Of a DNA stretch of 64,000 nucleotides, positions 16,740 to 26,342 are shown in pieces; the first letter of the stretch is position 1; each line of letters starts with the position of its first letter. Below the pieces are notes generated by a model. It saw nothing but the letters and a program-made list of their open reading frames with translations, was not told the origin of the DNA and did not search any database. The DNA is from Paracoccaceae bacterium. GTDB taxonomy: Bacteria; Pseudomonadota; Alphaproteobacteria; Rhodobacterales; Rhodobacteraceae. Where the stretch lies: positions 776,345-840,344 of the forward strand of contig JAAFAB010000002.1 in assembly GCA_018222585.1 (NCBI GenBank), given 5' to 3'. Both the position numbers and the translations under genes were made by a program.

Positions 16740-17212
16740 CAGAGTGGTTCCTCTATGATGTGGTCCTCCCAGTCGTCGTCATCCACCTCGAACTCGGGCA
16801 CCGTCATCCCGCGCACCGAGATCCCGGCCTCGTGGACCGAGTTCGGATCGCCGGAAATCAGGGGATGCCAGTCGTATAGCGGACGACCTTCATGCATCAG
16901 CCGGTAGGCGCAGGTCTGGGGCATCCAGTACATGTGGCTGTCCAGGGTCTTCAGCTGCAGGGTGATGCATTCCGGCACGAACTGATGCCGGATCGGATAT
17001 TGCGAACAGAGGCAGGTGGCGTCATCGAGCAGGCGACAGGCGACACGGGTCAGGGCGACCTCGCCCGTCTCCTCGTCCTCCAGCTTGTTCAGGCAGCATT
17101 TGCCGCAACCGTCACAGAGCGCCTCCCACTCCTTGCGGGTCATGCGCGACAGGGGCACGGTTTCCCAGAAGCGGTCACGCAGGCCGTCGCGGGGGATCGC
17201 GTCGTTGCTCAC
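16739..17212 (-). CDS. ycgN: YcgN-family cysteine-cluster protein
   Basis: 157-residue member of the UPF0260/YcgN family. Eight cysteines are visible, in CDGCGKCCLNK near the N-terminus, then in ACRLLDDATCLCSQYP and at PECITL and TCAYRL, consistent with metal or Fe-S binding, though the function is not established. ISGDPNSVHEAGISVRG is a conserved family segment. Start overlaps the ribF stop by 4 bases and its stop overlaps the ltaE start, so it is translationally coupled on both sides. Confidence 0.9.
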   Translation of the reverse strand: MSNDAIPRDGLRDRFWETVPLSRMTRKEWEALCDGCGKCCLNKLEDEETGEVALTRVACRLLDDATCLCSQYPIRHQFVPECITLQLKTLDSHMYWMPQTCAYRLMHEGRPLYDWHPLISGDPNSVHEAGISVRGMTVPEFEVDDDDWEDHIIEEPL

Positions 17213-18147
17213 AGTGCCTCCAGAATGGTCCGGGCCTGCACGCAGTCCTGGTCCATCTGCGCGATCAGGGCATTGATATCAGAGAATTTTTCTTCGGGCC
17301 GCAGGAAGTCGACCAGCCCGACCGAGACCTCGGCGCCGTAAAGGTCGCCGCGGAAATCGAAGAGGTATGTCTCGATATTGGGGACCTCGCCGCCGAAGGT
17401 CGGGCGCAGGCCAAGCGAGGCGGCGCCGTGGTAGCGTCCGGCATGGGGGCCGGTCAGCACATCGACCAGCACCGCGTAGACGCCGAAGCGCGGGTGGTGC
17501 AGATCGGTCAGCGCCATGTTCGCGGTCGGGAAGCCGAGGTCGCGGCCGCGCTGGTCGCCGCGGATCACCGTGCCCTCGATGCGATGCCAGTGTCCAAGCA
17601 TGGCCGCGGCGGCGCGGGGCTGGCCCTCGGACAGCGCCTGCCGGATCGCGGTCGAGGAAATTTCCTGATCACCTTTTTCCAAAAGCTGCGCTACGGAGAC
17701 GCCGAAATCGAATGACTTGCCGAATTCTTGCAGATCTTCAACATTTCCGGCCCGCTTCGCGCCAAAGTGGAAATCCGCGCCCACGACCACATGCCGTGCG
17801 CCCAGACCCTGCGAGAGGACCCCCCGGGCGAAGCCCTCGGGTGTCAGTGCGGCGAGGGCGGAAGTGAAGCTGAGTTCATAGAGGATGTCCACGCCCAGCT
17901 TTTCCAGCCGATGCGCGCGCGCGGCGGCATTGGTCAGGCGGAAAGGCGGGGAGTCGGGGGCGAAGAACTGACGCGGATGCGGTTCGAAGGTCATCACGCC
18001 GAGGGGCGCCGAGAGCCGCTGCGCCTCGCCGCGGGCGATGTCCAGCACCGCCTGGTGTCCCAGGTGGATGCCATCGAAATTGCCGATCGCCACGACGGCG
18101 CCGCGCTCGGCTTCGGAAACGAACTGGTAGTCCCGGACGGTCTTCAT
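17209..18147 (-). CDS. ribF: bifunctional riboflavin kinase/FAD synthetase
   Basis: Makes FMN and FAD from riboflavin. The 312-residue product has the nucleotidyltransferase motif AIGNFDGIHLGHQ near residue 21, the AVxTFEPHPRxFF-like VMTFEPHPRQFF, then the C-terminal riboflavin kinase domain with GFPTANM, YHGAASLGLRPTFGG and the catalytic NIETYLFDFRGDLYG. Length is normal. Lies 67 bases after glyA and is coupled to ycgN; probably one transcription unit. Confidence 0.95.
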   Translation of the reverse strand: MKTVRDYQFVSEAERGAVVAIGNFDGIHLGHQAVLDIARGEAQRLSAPLGVMTFEPHPRQFFAPDSPPFRLTNAAARAHRLEKLGVDILYELSFTSALAALTPEGFARGVLSQGLGARHVVVGADFHFGAKRAGNVEDLQEFGKSFDFGVSVAQLLEKGDQEISSTAIRQALSEGQPRAAAAMLGHWHRIEGTVIRGDQRGRDLGFPTANMALTDLHHPRFGVYAVLVDVLTGPHAGRYHGAASLGLRPTFGGEVPNIETYLFDFRGDLYGAEVSVGLVDFLRPEEKFSDINALIAQMDQDCVQARTILEAL

Positions 18148-18214
18148 GGGCTTGGCCTACTCCCACCGGCAGGGCGTGGCAAGGGGCGCCGCCATGGACG
18201 CCCCCGCCGCAGGA

Positions 18215-19498
18215 TCACATCCCGGCGTAAAGCGGGAACTTCTCGCACAGCGCCTCGACCTCGGCCTTCACCTTGGCCTCGACCTCACCGTTGCCTTCCT
18301 CGCCGTTGGCGGCCAGGCCATCGACCACTTCGACGATCCAGTCGGCGATCTGGCGGAATTCGGCCTCGCCGAAACCGCGCGTGGTGCCGGCTGGGGCACC
18401 AAGGCGGATGCCGCTGGTGACAAAGGGTTTTTCCGGGTCAAACGGCACGCCGTTCTTGTTGCAGGTGATGTGCGCGCGGCCCAGGGCGGCCTCGGCGGCC
18501 TTGCCGGTCACGCCCTTGGGGCGCAGGTCTGCAAGGCAGAGGTGGTTGTCGGTGCCGCCCGAAACCACGTTGATGCCGCCCTTCATCAGCTGGTCGGCCA
18601 TGGCCTGCGCGTTCTTTACCACGTTGGCGGCGTAGTCCTTGAACTCGGGGCGCAGCGCCTCGCCGAAGGCCACGGCCTTGGCGGCGATGACATGCATCAG
18701 CGGGCCCCCCTGCAGACCGGGGAAGACGGCCGAATTGATCTTCTTGGCGATATCCGCGTCGTTGGTCAGGATCATGCCGCCACGGGGGCCGCGCAGCGAC
18801 TTGTGGGTGGTGGTGGTGACCACATGGGCATGGGGCAGGGGCGAGGGGTGCTGACCGCCGGCGACCAGGCCCGCGATATGGGCCATGTCGACCATCAGGT
18901 AGGCGCCGACCTCATCCGCGATCTCGCGGAACTTGGCCCAGTCCCAGACGCGGGAATAGGCGGTGCCGCCGGCGACGATCAGCTTGGGCTTGTTCTCCAG
19001 GGCGCTCTCGCGGATGGCGTCCATGTCAAGCAATTCATCTTGCTTTCGAACGCCGTAGGAGACGACGTTGAACCACTTGCCGGACATGTTGACCGGGCTG
19101 CCGTGGGTCAGGTGACCGCCGGAGTTCAGGTCGAGACCCATGAAGGTGTCGCCCGGCTGCAGGAGCGCCAGGAAGACCGCCTGGTTCATCTGGCTGCCCG
19201 AGTTGGGCTGCACGTTGGCGAAACCGCAGCTGAACAGCTCTTTCGCTCGCTCGATCGCCAGCTCTTCGGCGATGTCGACGTACTGGCAGCCACCGTAATA
19301 GCGCTTGCCCGGGTAGCCCTCGGCGTACTTGTTGGTCATGACCGAGCCCTGCGCCTGAAGCACGGCCAGGCTGACGATGTTCTCCGAGGCGATCAGCTCG
19401 ATCTCGTTGCGCTGGCGACCCAGCTCCTTGGTGATCGCGCCGAAGATCTCGGGGTCGCGGGACGTGAGTGCTTCGGTGAAAAAGCCGGTGTCGGTCAT
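18215..19498 (-). CDS. glyA: serine hydroxymethyltransferase
   Basis: Interconverts serine and glycine with tetrahydrofolate; PLP enzyme, cytoplasmic, 427 residues. Visible hallmarks are [38 protein letters not shown], and [16 protein letters not shown] holding the PLP lysine. The ATG is preceded by AGGAGTGATGTCTC, a good ribosome binding site. First gene of the glyA-ribF-ycgN-ltaE run; divergent from nadK with 221 bases between. No riboswitch was recognised upstream. Confidence 0.97.
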   Translation of the reverse strand: MTDTGFFTEALTSRDPEIFGAITKELGRQRNEIELIASENIVSLAVLQAQGSVMTNKYAEGYPGKRYYGGCQYVDIAEELAIERAKELFSCGFANVQPNSGSQMNQAVFLALLQPGDTFMGLDLNSGGHLTHGSPVNMSGKWFNVVSYGVRKQDELLDMDAIRESALENKPKLIVAGGTAYSRVWDWAKFREIADEVGAYLMVDMAHIAGLVAGGQHPSPLPHAHVVTTTTHKSLRGPRGGMILTNDADIAKKINSAVFPGLQGGPLMHVIAAKAVAFGEALRPEFKDYAANVVKNAQAMADQLMKGGINVVSGGTDNHLCLADLRPKGVTGKAAEAALGRAHITCNKNGVPFDPEKPFVTSGIRLGAPAGTTRGFGEAEFRQIADWIVEVVDGLAANGEEGNGEVEAKVKAEVEALCEKFPLYAGM

Positions 19499-19719
19499 GA
19501 GACATCACTCCTTGGGCTGCATTTGGCCGCTAGTTAGCGCGTTGGCCGCAGGGTCGGAAGGCCCCAAATCGTCATGATGATCATGAAAAGCGGCGTTGCG
19601 GGCGGTTTGCCGGGCGGGGCTGGTGCCCTGCGGGGATTTGTGCTTGTTTCGGAACCGGATGGGAGCTTTCGGAAACCGGCGGGTCGGGCCGGGCCGGGGC
19701 GCGGCGGAGACGAGGGCAG

Positions 19720-20484
19720 ATGAGCATCAAGATCGCGTTTACTGCCAGCCGGGGTCAGAGCGCCCAGGCGGCCCGCAAGGCCCTGTCACAACGCTACGGT
19801 TCGGTGCCCGAAGCCGAGGCCGACGTGATCGTGGCGCTTGGTGGGGACGGCTTCATGCTGGCGACGTTGCACCGCACCCAGGCGCTCGCGGTGCCGGTCT
19901 ATGGCATGAACCGCGGCACCGTCGGCTTCCTGATGAATGAATTCACCGAAGATGATTTGGTTCAACGCCTCGAAGGCGCCGAGGAAGAGGTCATCAGCCC
20001 GCTGCACATGCGCGCCACGCGCGCCGACGGGAAGGTGCAGGAAGCCCTTGCAATCAATGAGGTTTCCCTGCTGCGCGCCGGCCCGCAGGCGGCCAAGCTG
20101 CGGATCTCTGTCGACGGGCGGGTGCGGATGGACGAACTGGTCTGCGACGGGGCATTGATCTCGACCCCGGCCGGCTCGACCGCTTACAACTACTCGGCCC
20201 ATGGACCGATCCTGCCGATCGGCTCGGATGTGCTGGCGCTGACCGCCATCGCCCCCTTCCGCCCCCGCCGCTGGCGCGGGGCACTTCTGCCGAAGGAAGC
20301 GGTGATCCGTTTCGACGTGCTGGAGCCCGAGAAGCGGCCGATCATGGCCGATGCGGACAGCCGCCGCTCGGTCTCCAACGTGCTGTCGGTCGAGGTCGCC
20401 TCAAACCCCGCGATGGCGCATCGCATCCTCTTCGATCCGGGGCACGGGCTGGAGGAGCGCCTGATCCGCGAGCAATTCGTGTGA
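19720..20484 (+). CDS. nadK: NAD kinase
   Basis: Phosphorylates NAD to NADP. The 254-residue cytoplasmic protein contains [14 protein letters not shown] with the GGDG motif, [15 protein letters not shown], and the [23 protein letters not shown] substrate-binding loop, followed by [16 protein letters not shown]. Ribosome binding site GAGGG is upstream of ATG. Its stop overlaps the GTG start of the acetyltransferase by 4 bases. Confidence 0.95.
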   Translation: MSIKIAFTASRGQSAQAARKALSQRYGSVPEAEADVIVALGGDGFMLATLHRTQALAVPVYGMNRGTVGFLMNEFTEDDLVQRLEGAEEEVISPLHMRATRADGKVQEALAINEVSLLRAGPQAAKLRISVDGRVRMDELVCDGALISTPAGSTAYNYSAHGPILPIGSDVLALTAIAPFRPRRWRGALLPKEAVIRFDVLEPEKRPIMADADSRRSVSNVLSVEVASNPAMAHRILFDPGHGLEERLIREQFV

Positions 20485-20954
20485 TCCGGCTCCGTTCCCT
20501 GCAGCCTGGTGACCTGGGCTGGATCGTCGAGGCGCAGACCCGCCTCTATGTGACCGAACTGGGCTGGTCCGGGGGGATGGAGGCGACATTGCTGCAGGTT
20601 GCGCAGGAATTCGCCGCCCGCGACGACGCGGGGCAGGCGGGCTGGGTGGCCGAGGGGCCAGAGGGGCGCCTGGGCGCCGTTCTGGCCATGCGCGGCCCCG
20701 GCGAGGCGGCGCAGCTCCGCCTGCTGCACGTCGAGAAAGCCGCGCGCGGCCAAGGGGTTGGCGGATTGCTCGTTGACGAGGTCCTGCAATTCTGTCGCGC
20801 CGCGGGCTACCCTTCGATCATGCTGGAAACCAAGGATGTCCTGGCTCCGGCCCATGCGCTCTACCGCTCGCGGGGCTTCGCGCTGACCGAGCAGCGCCCG
20901 CAATCCGCCTATGGACGGCAGATGCACGAGCAGATCTGGTCCCGCGCGCTCTGA
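20481..20954 (+). CDS. GNAT family N-acetyltransferase
   Basis: 157-residue GNAT fold protein: [27 protein letters not shown] carries the R-G-x-G-x-G acetyl-CoA pyrophosphate-binding motif A, and [15 protein letters not shown] is motif B. Uses a GTG start in a GTGA overlap with the nadK stop, so translation is coupled. The overall form ([13 protein letters not shown] at the N-terminus) resembles the acetyltransferase half of MarR-GNAT proteins, here without the MarR half. Substrate unknown. Confidence 0.85.
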   Translation: MIRLRSLQPGDLGWIVEAQTRLYVTELGWSGGMEATLLQVAQEFAARDDAGQAGWVAEGPEGRLGAVLAMRGPGEAAQLRLLHVEKAARGQGVGGLLVDEVLQFCRAAGYPSIMLETKDVLAPAHALYRSRGFALTEQRPQSAYGRQMHEQIWSRAL

Positions 20955-21037
20955 GCCCGGGAACTTCCGCGCTTCCGGGGTGTTTTCAGGGTGCCGGATG
21001 CGCGACGTATCCGGATCATGCCCGAAAGGAGGACCCG

Positions 21038-21235
21038 ATGAACTGGGATCGTATCGAAGGCAACTGGAAGCAGGTCAAAGGCGAAGCGATTGCCCAATGG
21101 GGCAAGCTGACCGATGACGACGTGGATGTGATCGACGGCCGCCGTGAGCAGCTGGTCGGCAAGATCCAGGAACGCTACGGCATCGCCAAGGACGAAGCCG
21201 AAGCACAGGTGCGGGACTTCGAACAGAAGTACTGA
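21038..21235 (+). CDS. CsbD family stress-response protein
   Basis: 65-residue hydrophilic helical protein of the CsbD family, starting MNWDRIEGNWKQVKGEAIAQWGKLT, which is the classical family signature, and ending in RYGIAKDEAEAQVRDFE. Members are induced by general stress or envelope signals in many bacteria; the molecular role is not known. AAAGGAGG precedes the ATG. Monocistronic, with a clear hairpin terminator after it. Confidence 0.93.
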   Translation: MNWDRIEGNWKQVKGEAIAQWGKLTDDDVDVIDGRREQLVGKIQERYGIAKDEAEAQVRDFEQKY

Positions 21236-21254
21236 CACCCCGTGGGAATGAGAG

Positions 21255-21280
21255 AAAGGGCGGCTGTGGGGCCGCCCTTT
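21255..21280 (+). terminator. rho-independent terminator after csbD-like gene
   Basis: Perfect 10-bp stem AAAGGGCGGC/GCCGCCCTTT with a 6-base loop followed by TCCTTTG; on the minus strand the same stem is followed by CTCTC. It probably serves the CsbD gene and may also end prpE transcription from the other side. Confidence 0.85.
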
Positions 21281-21303
21281 TCCTTTGTGCACAAGAGGGT
21301 GTT

Positions 21304-23208
21304 TCAACCTTGCTGGGGTTCGGGCGCCAGTCCCAGCGACTTCAGCGCCAGCCGGATCTCGTCCAGGACCGCCGGGTCGTCGATGGTGGCGGGCAGCTTG
21401 TAACTTTCGCCGTCGGCGATCTTGACCATGGTCGCCCGCAGGATCTTGCCCGAGCGCGTCTTGGGCAGGCGGTCCACCACCATGGCCTGCTTGAAGGCGG
21501 CGACCGGCCCGATCTGGTCGCGCACCAGCTTCACGCATTCCTTCACGATTTCTGCATGTTCGCGGTTTACACCCTTGGACAGGCAGAGGAAGCCCAGTGG
21601 AACCTGCCCCTTCAGCGTGTCCGAGGCGCCGATCACCGCGCATTCGGCGACATCGGGGTGGCTCGCCAGCACCTCCTCCATCGCCCCGGTCGACAGGCGG
21701 TGCCCGGCGACGTTGATCACGTCATCGGTGCGCGCCATGATGTAGAGGTATCCGTCCTCGTCCAACATGCCCGCGTCGCCGGTCTCGTAGTAGCCGGGGA
21801 AGGTGGTCAGGTAGGATTTGCGGAAGCGGTCTTCGGCGTTCCACAGCGTCGGCAGGGTGCCCGGCGGCAGCGGCAGCCTGATCGCGATGGCGCCCAGCTC
21901 TCCGGGTGGCAGGGGGTGACCATCTTCGCCCAGCACCTGCACCTCATAGCCCGGCATCGGCACCGAGGGGCTGCCCAACTTCACCGGAAGTTCCTCTATG
22001 CCCAGGGGGTTGGCGGCGATGGCCCAGCCCGTTTCGGTCTGCCACCAGTGGTCGATCACCGGCACGCCGAAATGTTTCTGCGCCCATTGGATCGTGTCCG
22101 GGTCGGCGCGCTCGCCGGCGAGGAAGATCGCCTGCAGCTCATGCGCCTTGTAGCGGCGGATCCATTCGCCGTCCGGGTCTTCACGCCGGATGGCGCGCAG
22201 GGCGGTCGGCGCGGTAAAGAAGCTCTTGATCCGCTGGTTCTGGATGATCCGCCAGAAGACGCCGGGGTGCGGCGTGCCGACCGGCTTGCCCTCGAAGACC
22301 ACGGTGGTCGCGCCCGCCAGCAGGGGGCCGTAGCAAATGTAGCTGTGCCCGACGACCCAGCCGACATCCGAGGCGGCCCAGAAGCGGTCACCGGCGCCGA
22401 TGTTGTAGATGTTGGTCATCGACCACTGCAGCGCAACGAGATGCCCCGCGGTGTGCCGCACGACTCCCTTCGGCTGGCCGGTGGTGCCCGAGGTATAGAG
22501 GATATAGGCCGGATGATTGCCCTCGACGGGGACACATTCGGCGGGCCTGACACCGTACTGGAAACCGTGCCAGGAAAAGTCGCGCCCCTCGACCAGCTTT
22601 GCAACCTCTTGTTCGCGCTGGAAGATCACGCAGAACTCGGGTTTGTGCGCGGCGATCTCGATGGCCTCGTCGAGCAGCGGCTTGTAGTGCACCACCCGGT
22701 TCGGCTCCAGCCCGCAGGAGGCGGCGATGATCGCCTTGGGGGTGCAGTCGTCGATCCGCACGGCAAGCTCATGGGCCGCGAAGCCACCGAAGACCACCGA
22801 ATGCACAGCGCCGATCCGGGCGCAGGCCAGCATCGCCTCCAGCGCCTCGGGGATCATCGGCATGTAGATGATGACCCGGTCCCCTTTTTCCACCCCCCGC
22901 ATCCGCAGCGCACCGGCCAGCGAGGCCACGCGTTTTTGCAGCTCCGCGTAGGTGATGCCCTTGGTGGCATGGGTGATCGGGCTTTCATGCTGGATCGCGA
23001 TCTGGTCCCCGCGCCCCGCTTCGACATGGCGGTCGACGGCGTTCCAGCAGGTGTTGACCATGCCGTCTGAAAACCACTCGTAGATCGGCGCCTTCTCGTC
23101 AAAGAGCGCCCGCCCCGGTTTGCGGGTCCAGTCGATTGCCCCGGCAGCCTCCATCCAGAAAGCCTCGGGGTCCGCCTGCCAGGCGGCATAAACCTCCCTG
23201 TAGGTCAT
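21304..23208 (-). CDS. prpE: propionyl-CoA synthetase
   Basis: Activates propionate (and some acetate) to the CoA thioester through an acyl-adenylate. The 634-residue product has the N-terminal WxxxAxAIDWxxxP-like AAGAIDWTRKPGRAL and NTCWNAVDRHVE, the AMP-binding P-loop YTSGTTGQPKGVVR, WWQTETGWA, GYYETGDAG, and the C-terminal KTRSGKILRATM with the acetylation-site lysine. GGAGGAGGCTG immediately precedes this ATG, deciding the start against a longer frame. Upstream lie TTTGCAAA-type motifs that suggest ScfR/PccR-like control. Confidence 0.93.
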   Translation of the reverse strand: MTYREVYAAWQADPEAFWMEAAGAIDWTRKPGRALFDEKAPIYEWFSDGMVNTCWNAVDRHVEAGRGDQIAIQHESPITHATKGITYAELQKRVASLAGALRMRGVEKGDRVIIYMPMIPEALEAMLACARIGAVHSVVFGGFAAHELAVRIDDCTPKAIIAASCGLEPNRVVHYKPLLDEAIEIAAHKPEFCVIFQREQEVAKLVEGRDFSWHGFQYGVRPAECVPVEGNHPAYILYTSGTTGQPKGVVRHTAGHLVALQWSMTNIYNIGAGDRFWAASDVGWVVGHSYICYGPLLAGATTVVFEGKPVGTPHPGVFWRIIQNQRIKSFFTAPTALRAIRREDPDGEWIRRYKAHELQAIFLAGERADPDTIQWAQKHFGVPVIDHWWQTETGWAIAANPLGIEELPVKLGSPSVPMPGYEVQVLGEDGHPLPPGELGAIAIRLPLPPGTLPTLWNAEDRFRKSYLTTFPGYYETGDAGMLDEDGYLYIMARTDDVINVAGHRLSTGAMEEVLASHPDVAECAVIGASDTLKGQVPLGFLCLSKGVNREHAEIVKECVKLVRDQIGPVAAFKQAMVVDRLPKTRSGKILRATMVKIADGESYKLPATIDDPAVLDEIRLALKSLGLAPEPQQG

Positions 23209-23304
23209 CAGCCTCCTCCTTTTCTCCTCTGGTGAAAGGGTAGGGGAGGGTCTCTGCCCGCGGCAAGCGGCGAAATGGCGCGGCGAGGGTCTTTGAGAGG
23301 GGGA

Positions 23305-23402
23305 TTTGCAAAAGCGGCCACGAGCGGCCTGCAAATTTTTGCAAACCCGCTGTAACTATGCAGCTTAACGCAAATCAACGCGGGTTTTGCAAAGTCTGCA
23401 AA
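23305..23402 (-). promoter_or_regulatory. TTTGCAAA motif cluster upstream of prpE
   Basis: Three sites: TTTGCAAA (23305-23312), TGCAAATTTTTGCAAA (23330-23345) and TTTGCAAAGTCTGCAAA (23386-23402). TTTGCAAA half-sites are the type described for RamB/ScfR family regulators such as PccR, which controls propionyl-CoA assimilation in Rhodobacter sphaeroides. They sit 100-195 bases upstream of prpE and downstream of maeB. The spacing of paired half-sites varies (period 9-10), so the assignment is an inference. Confidence 0.5.
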
Positions 23403-23460
23403 GCCCCGGCTGCTAATTCGCGCGGCGAAAAGATATATCCGCCGCGCAGGGATTCGGCGA

Positions 23461-25752
23461 TCAGCTGTAGTGCGCGACAGGGGTGCCGGCGATGGCGGCC
23501 ATGTTCAGCAGTCCGCGCGCCGTGATCGAGGGGCTGACGATATGGGCGCAGTTGCCCATGCCCATCAGGATCGGCCCGACCTCCAGTGCATTGCCCTTCA
23601 TCTTCAGGATGTTGCGCACGCCCGAGGCGGCATCGGCCTGGCCGAAGACCAGCACGTTGGCCGGGCCCTGCAGGCGCCCGCCGGGGAAGACACGCTCGCG
23701 CAGCTCGGGGTCCAGGGCGCTGTCGACGTTCATCTCGCCCTCATAGAGGAAGTCACGCGGCTTCTGGTCGAGGATCTCCATCGCGCCACGCAGGCGGCGG
23801 GCGGTTTCGGTCTCCTGGTTGCCGAACTGCGACCGGCCGCACAGCGCGATCTTCGGCGTCAGGCCGAAACGCTTCACGTGACGTGCCGCGCCGATCACCG
23901 CCTGGGCGATCTCTTCGGCGGACGGATCGGACCAGACGTGGGTGTCGGCCAGGAACAGCGGCCCGTCTTCGAGGATCATCAGCGAAAGCGCACCATGGGG
24001 GCGACGTTCGGGGCGGCCGAGGATTTCCTCGATGTATTTCAGGTGCCAGCGGTATTCACCGAAGGTGCCGCAGATCAGCGAATCCGCCTCTCCGCGATGC
24101 ACCATCACGGCTGCGATCGCCGTGGTATTGGTGCGCATGATGGCACGGGCGAGATCGGGGGTGACCCCCTTGCGGCACATGATCTTGTGGTAGGTCGTCC
24201 AGTAGTCGCGATACCGGGGGTCGCTTTCCGGGTTCACGACGTGGAAACTTTCGCCGGGGCGGATCGACAGGCCGGCGCGTTCGCAGCGCGCGGCGATCAC
24301 GTCGGGGCGACCGATGAGGATCGGCTGCTCCGGCGTTTCCTCAAGGATGGCCTGGGCGGCACGCAACACGCGCTCGTCCTCGCCGTCGGCAAAGACGATG
24401 CGGCGGGCGGCTGTTCCGGCGGCCTCGAAGACCGGGCGCATCAGCAGCGCCGACTTGAAGACCGAGGAGTTGAGCCGCGCCTTGTAGGCCGCGATGTCTT
24501 CCAGCGGGCGGGTCGCCACGCCGGAGGCCATGGCGGCCTTGGCAACGGCGGTCGAGACAACCCCCGAGAGCCGCGGATCGAAGGGCTTGGGGATCAGGTA
24601 GTCGACGCCGAAGGTCAGCTTCTCGCCCTGGTAGGCGGCAGCGGCTTCGGCCGAGGTCGTGGCGCGGGCCAGCGCCGCGATCCCCTCGATGCAGGCGATC
24701 TGCATCTCGTCGTTGATCTCGGTCGCGCCGACGTCCAGCGCCCCGCGGAAGATGAAGGGGAAGCAGAGGACGTTGTTGACCTGATTGGGAAAATCGCTGC
24801 GTCCGGTGGCGATGATCGCATCGGGGGCGACCTTGCGGGCCTCATCCGGCATGATCTCGGGCGTGGGGTTCGCCAGCGCGAAGATGATCGGCCGCGTGGT
24901 CATCTGGCTGACCAGTTCGGCCTTCAGCACGCCGGGGCCGGAGAGGCCCAGGAACATGTCCGCGCCCTCGATCACCTCGGCCAGGGTCCGCTTGTCCGAT
25001 GGCTGCGCGAAGGCGGCTTTCTGCGGGTTCATGTCCTCTTCGCGGCCCTCGTAGACCAGGCCATGAATGTCGCAGAGCCAGACGTTTTCACGCTTCACGC
25101 CGAGTTTCAGCAGCATGTTGAGGCAGGCGATCCCCGCCGCGCCGCCACCGGTGGAGACGATCTTGATGTCCTCGAAGTTCTTGCCCGCGACACGCAGGGC
25201 GTTGGTCGCGGCGGCGCCGACGACGATCGCCGTGCCGTGCTGGTCGTCATGGAAGACGGGGATGTTCATCCGCTCGCGGCACAGCTTTTCGACGATGAAG
25301 CAGTCGGGGGCCTTGATGTCTTCCAAGTTGATGGCACCGAATGTCGGCTCCAGGGCGCAGACGATGTCGGCCAGCTTCTCGGGGTCGCTCTCGTTAACCT
25401 CGATGTCGAAGCAGTCGATCTCGGCGAACTTCTTGAAAAGGACGGCTTTTCCTTCCATCACCGGCTTCGAGGCCAGCGCGCCGATATTGCCCAGCCCCAG
25501 CACGGCAGAGCCGTTCGAGACTACGGCCACAAGGTTGCCGCGCGCGGTGTAGCGCGAGGCGTTGACGGGGTCGTCCTTGATCTCGAGGCAGGCTTCGGCA
25601 ACGCCGGGGGAATAGGCCAGCGACAGGTCGCGGCCATTGGCCAGCGGCTTGGTGGCGCGTACTTCCAGTTTCCCGGGCTTGGGGGTCTCGTGGTAGGCCA
25701 GCGCGGCGTTGCGGAAGCTGGTCTTGTCGGTGTTGGAACCGCTCTCTGACAT
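23461..25752 (-). CDS. maeB: NADP-dependent malic enzyme with phosphotransacetylase-like C-terminal domain
   Basis: Oxidatively decarboxylates malate to pyruvate, producing NADPH. Residues about 1-430 form the malic enzyme part (LSLAYSPGVAEACLEI, FHDDQHGTAIV, STGGGAAGIACLNML, ALANPTPEIMP); the remainder to residue 763 is a phosphate acetyltransferase-like domain (IVFADGEDERVLRAAQ, LSLMILEDGPLFLADTHV-type region) that in MaeB has lost catalysis and acts in acetyl-CoA sensing. The fused length of about 760 is normal for alphaproteobacterial MaeB. Divergent from the cdd operon; an 18-bp palindrome lies just upstream. Confidence 0.95.
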   Translation of the reverse strand: MSESGSNTDKTSFRNAALAYHETPKPGKLEVRATKPLANGRDLSLAYSPGVAEACLEIKDDPVNASRYTARGNLVAVVSNGSAVLGLGNIGALASKPVMEGKAVLFKKFAEIDCFDIEVNESDPEKLADIVCALEPTFGAINLEDIKAPDCFIVEKLCRERMNIPVFHDDQHGTAIVVGAAATNALRVAGKNFEDIKIVSTGGGAAGIACLNMLLKLGVKRENVWLCDIHGLVYEGREEDMNPQKAAFAQPSDKRTLAEVIEGADMFLGLSGPGVLKAELVSQMTTRPIIFALANPTPEIMPDEARKVAPDAIIATGRSDFPNQVNNVLCFPFIFRGALDVGATEINDEMQIACIEGIAALARATTSAEAAAAYQGEKLTFGVDYLIPKPFDPRLSGVVSTAVAKAAMASGVATRPLEDIAAYKARLNSSVFKSALLMRPVFEAAGTAARRIVFADGEDERVLRAAQAILEETPEQPILIGRPDVIAARCERAGLSIRPGESFHVVNPESDPRYRDYWTTYHKIMCRKGVTPDLARAIMRTNTTAIAAVMVHRGEADSLICGTFGEYRWHLKYIEEILGRPERRPHGALSLMILEDGPLFLADTHVWSDPSAEEIAQAVIGAARHVKRFGLTPKIALCGRSQFGNQETETARRLRGAMEILDQKPRDFLYEGEMNVDSALDPELRERVFPGGRLQGPANVLVFGQADAASGVRNILKMKGNALEVGPILMGMGNCAHIVSPSITARGLLNMAAIAGTPVAHYS

Positions 25753-25775
25753 CTTTGGCCTCTCCTTCCAGAAAG

Positions 25776-25793
25776 TAGTTTGGCGTTAAACTA
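25776..25793 (-). promoter_or_regulatory. 18-bp palindrome TAGTTTGGCGTTAAACTA upstream of maeB
   Basis: Perfect 6-bp arms TAGTTT/AAACTA with a 6-base spacer, centred about 33 bases upstream of the maeB start codon, in an AT-richer patch. Position and symmetry suit a dimeric repressor or activator. The regulator is not identified. Confidence 0.4.
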
Positions 25794-25951
25794 TCTTCTC
25801 GCCCGGCGCCAGCCCTGCCTTTGGGCAGGGCCCTTGCCCGGCTGATTTCCCCGTGTCATTCGCCCCTCTCAGGGGGCGGTCGCCGCGTTAGCCCTTGCCA
25901 TTCGCCCGGGGCATCGGAAGACTGCCCGCAATCTATATCACGGAGATGACG

Positions 25952-26341
25952 ATGGATCTGCTGCAAGCTGCCAGCGAGGCCTACGAAAAGGCCTATGCCC
26001 CTTACTCGCGGTTCAAGGTGGGCGCCGCGATCCGCACGCCCTCGGGCGCGGTCTACCAGGGGGTCAACGTCGAGAACGTCGCCTATCCCGAAGGCACCTG
26101 CGCCGAGGCCGGGGCCATCGCGGCCATGGCCCTGGCGGGCGACAGAGAGATTTCCGAGGTTGCGGTGATCGCCGATGCCACCGCGCCCGTGCCCCCCTGT
26201 GGCGGCTGCCGGCAAAAGCTGGCAGAGTTCGGCAAGGGCGATGTGAAAGTCACCATGTACACGCTTTCGGGCGAGAAACTGGTGATGACCCTAGCCGAGC
26301 TGCTGCCGGGCAAGTTCACCGCCGAGCACATGAAGGACTGA
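25952..26341 (+). CDS. cdd: cytidine deaminase
   Basis: Deaminates cytidine and deoxycytidine to uridine/deoxyuridine. 129 residues, the size of the tetrameric class. Motifs: YSRFKVGAAI, TCAEAGAI with a zinc Cys and catalytic Glu, and PPCGGCRQKL with two zinc cysteines. The ATG six bases after GGAG was chosen over one overlapping the GGAG. First gene of the operon cdd-deoA-deoB-add-upp; one base separates its stop from the deoA start. Confidence 0.95.
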   Translation: MDLLQAASEAYEKAYAPYSRFKVGAAIRTPSGAVYQGVNVENVAYPEGTCAEAGAIAAMALAGDREISEVAVIADATAPVPPCGGCRQKLAEFGKGDVKVTMYTLSGEKLVMTLAELLPGKFTAEHMKD

Positions 26342-26342
26342 C

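Noticed and set aside
23470..25749. 759-codon frame opposite maeB
   Set aside because: Exact shadow of a clearly identified gene, without motifs.
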